DNA of 64,000 nt, from positions 25,383,001 through 25,447,000 of the forward strand of contig CM069877.1 of assembly GCA_036172665.1 (NCBI GenBank), in the 5' to 3' direction. Positions 62,032 to 64,000 of this stretch are shown piece after piece. Numbering within the stretch: the first letter of the stretch is position 1; every line of letters begins with the position of its first letter. Below the pieces are notes generated by a model. It saw only the letters and a program-made list of their open reading frames with translations. It ran no database searches and had not been told where the DNA came from. Both the position numbers and the translations under genes were made by a program. The stretch is from Prosopocoilus inquinatus. Lineage: Eukaryota > Arthropoda > Insecta > Coleoptera > Lucanidae.

Positions 62032-64000
62032 GTAAGGATCGATTAGATACATCACAGGAACAACGCTAATACGTGTTATTTCATTTGAAACTATTTCCAG
62101 CTTCAGCTGCGTCCGAGAACTTCGTATCTCACATCAAAGTTACTGGAGTCCATCGAAACGCCAAATAACATAGTAGATAAGTAAGGATCGATTAGATACA
62201 TCACAGGAACAACGCTAATACGTGTTGTTTCGTTCAAAACTATTTCCAGCTTCTGCTGCGTCCGAAAACTTCGTATCTCGCATCAGAGTTACTAGAGTCC
62301 ATCTAAACGTCAAATAACACGATAGATAAGTAAGGATCGATTAGATACAGCACAAGAACAACGCTAATGCGTGTTGTTTCGTTTAAAATTATTTCCAGCT
62401 TCAGCTGCGTCCGAGAACTTCGTATCTCACATCAAAGTTACTGGAGTCCATCCAAACGTCAAATAACATGATAGATGAGTAAGGATCGATTAGATACATC
62501 ACAGGAACAACGCTAATGCGTGTTGTTTCATTTAAAACTATTTCCAGCTCCCGCTGCGTCCAAAAACTTCGTATCTCACATCAAAGTTACTGGAGTCCAT
62601 CGAAACACCAAATAACATGATAGATGAGTAAAGATCGAGTAGATACATCACAGGAACAACGCTAATGCGTGTTGTTTCGTTTAAAACTATTTCTAGCTTC
62701 AGCTGCGCCCGAAAATTTCGTATCTCCCATTAGAGTTACTGGAGTCAATCGAAACGCCAAATAACATGATGGATGAGTAAGGATCGATTAGATACAGCAC
62801 AGGAACAACGCTAATGCGTGTTGTTTCGTTTAAAACTATTTCCAGCTTCAGCTGCGTCCGAGAACTTCGTATCTCACATCAAAGTTACTGGCGTCCATCG
62901 AAACGCCAAATAACATGATAGATGAGTAAGGATCGATTAGATACATCACAGGAACAACGCTAATGCGTGTTGTTTCGTTTAAAACTATTTCTAGCTTCAG
63001 CTGCGTCCGAGAACTTCGTATCTCACATCAAAGTTACTGGAGTCCATCGAAACGCCAAATAACATGATAGATGAGTAAAGATCGAGTAGATACATCACAG
63101 GAACAACGCTAATGCGTTTTGTTTCGTTTAAAACTATTTCCAGGTTCTGCTGCGTCCGAAAATTTCGTATCTCACATTAGAGTTACTGGAGTCCATCGAA
63201 ACGTCATAGATGAGTAAGGATCGATTAGATACATCACAGGAACAACGATAATGCGTGTTGTTTCATTTAAAACTATTTCCAGCTTCTGCTGCGTCCGAGA
63301 ACATCTTATCTCACATCAGAGTAACTAGAGTCCATCGAAACGCCAAATAACATAATAGATGAGTAAGGATCGATTAGAAACATCACAGGAACAACGCTAA
63401 TGCGTGTTGTTTCGTTCAAAACTATTTCCAGCTTCTGCTGCGTCCGAGAACTTCGTATCTCACATCAAAGTTACTGGAGTCCATCGAAACGCCAAATAAC
63501 ATGATAGATGAGTAAGGATCGATTACATACATCACAGGAACAACGCTAATACGTGTTGTTTCGTTTAAAACTATTTCCAGCTTCTGCTGCGTCCGAAAAC
63601 GTCGTATCTCACATCAGAGTTACTGGAGTCGATCGAAACGTCAAATAACCTGATAGATAAGTAAGGATCAATTAGATACAGCACAGGAACAACGCTAATG
63701 CGTGTTGTTTCGTTTAAAACTATTTCTAGCTTCAGCTGCGTCCGAGAACTTCGTATCTCACAGCAAAGTTACTGGCGTCCATCGAAACGCCAAATAACAT
63801 GATAGATGAGTAAGGATCGATTAGAAACATCACAGAAACAACGCTAATGCGTGTTGTTTCGTTTAAAACTATTTCTAGCTTCAGCTGCGTCCGAGAACTT
63901 CGTATCTCACATCAAAGTTACTGGAGTCCATCGAAACACCAAATAACATGATAGATGAGTAAGGATCGATTAGATACATCACAGGAACAACGCTAATGCG
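62032..64000. repeat. Segmental duplication D, copy 2, running off the window
   Basis: Copy of 56.1-57.9 kb with one extra monomer near 62.4 kb and a 10-bp deletion near 63205 (acgtcatagatgag for acgtcaaataacatgatagatgag). The first unit (62032) shares catttgaaac with the very first unit of the window. The last unit begins at 63959 and is cut after 42 bp. Confidence 0.88.

Larger units (their letters stand above)
1..64000. repeat. 149-bp tandem satellite array filling the window
   Basis: Every line of the window is a copy of one 149-bp unit in a single head-to-tail orientation. Successive unit starts, marked by gtaaggatcgattag, fall at 1, 150, 299 and 448. Spacing stays at 149 except at the indel variants listed separately, giving about 430 units. 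The consensus has 29 G and 32 C (about 41% GC) and 9 CpGs. No unique sequence, inversion, transposable element or gene interrupts it. Such homogeneous arrays are typical of eukaryotic constitutive heterochromatin, but whether this one is centromeric cannot be read from the sequence. I do not recognise the satellite family. The array extends beyond both ends of the window. Confidence 0.99.

Noticed and set aside
1..64000. CRISPR-like array of direct repeats
   Set aside because: The units are contiguous 149-bp copies with no short repeat plus unique spacer alternation, and there are no cas genes.
1..64000. Tandem small RNA genes (5S rRNA, tRNA or snRNA repeats)
   Set aside because: I saw no tRNA A/B-box pair, no 5S-like internal control region and no conserved fold; variation is spread through the unit rather than confined to a spacer.
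1..64000. Telomeric or subtelomeric simple repeats
   Set aside because: No short G-rich telomere-type run occurs; the only simple repeat is the (GA)6 at five insertion junctions.
1..64000. Transposable element or inverted satellite segment
   Set aside because: The gtaagg phase stays on the plus strand throughout, and all irregular junctions are explained by deletion or partial re-copy of the monomer itself.
1..64000. Assignment to a named satellite family or species
   Set aside because: I do not recognise the consensus, and a database search would be needed. A match of the 149-bp consensus to a known satellite would decide it.

Overview
The whole 64-kb window is one uninterrupted, head-to-tail satellite DNA array. 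The basic monomer is 149 bp: the phase motif gtaaggatcgattag starts at 1, 150, 299 and 448, and I could follow this register to the end. That makes about 430 monomers, all in the same orientation. I found no protein-coding gene, RNA gene, transposon, CRISPR array or unique spacer. The array runs off both ends; the last unit (from 63959) is cut by the window edge. This points to eukaryotic heterochromatin (pericentromeric, centromeric or subtelomeric). I do not recognise the family and cannot name the organism. The consensus is about 41% GC with 9 CpGs per 149 bp (observed/expected about 1.45), which hints at a genome without strong germline CpG methylation.

Layout. Monomers differ from one another by substitutions at a limited set of positions, so they form subfamilies. 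Ordered sets of subfamilies are themselves copied, giving many local higher-order repeats (HORs) instead of one uniform HOR. Those I could measure: a 7-mer of 1042 bp (0.5-2.5 kb, and again at 3.8-6.1 kb); a 2.3-kb block copied 3022 bp downstream (0.8-3.1 to 3.8-6.1 kb); a 14-mer of 2086 bp (7.2-11.3 kb); an 8-mer of 1192 bp (14.6-16.2 kb) inside a 3.2-kb block repeated at 21.1-24.5 kb; a 2.7-kb block repeated 15092 bp away (17.9-20.6 and 33.0-35.7 kb); a 12-mer of 1788 bp in tandem (25.0-28.6 kb); 4-mer and 10-mer repeats (40.2-42.2 kb); an 11-mer of 1638 bp (42.4-46 kb); a 23-unit repeat of 3296 bp, two copies plus a partial third (48.1-55.3 kb); and a block repeated about 6.0 kb apart (56.1-57.9 and 62.0-63.9 kb).

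Rare structural variants act as markers of shared ancestry. They are a 48-bp insertion with a (GA)6 tract (five copies), a 56-bp stump monomer (six copies), an 83-bp monomer (two copies), a 111-bp monomer (two copies) and several 1-10 bp deletions. The distances between them add up exactly as n x 149 plus or minus these indels, which supports the register given here.

A distinct monomer subfamily carrying tgagttcg in place of tgcgtccg is confined to three blocks (6.1-11.0, 13.7-17.2 and 21.3-23.9 kb), so the array is a mosaic of two domain types. Nothing here works as an operon or protein system; the interest lies in how the array is built and copied. All block edges were read by eye and are uncertain by tens of bases unless stated as unit starts.
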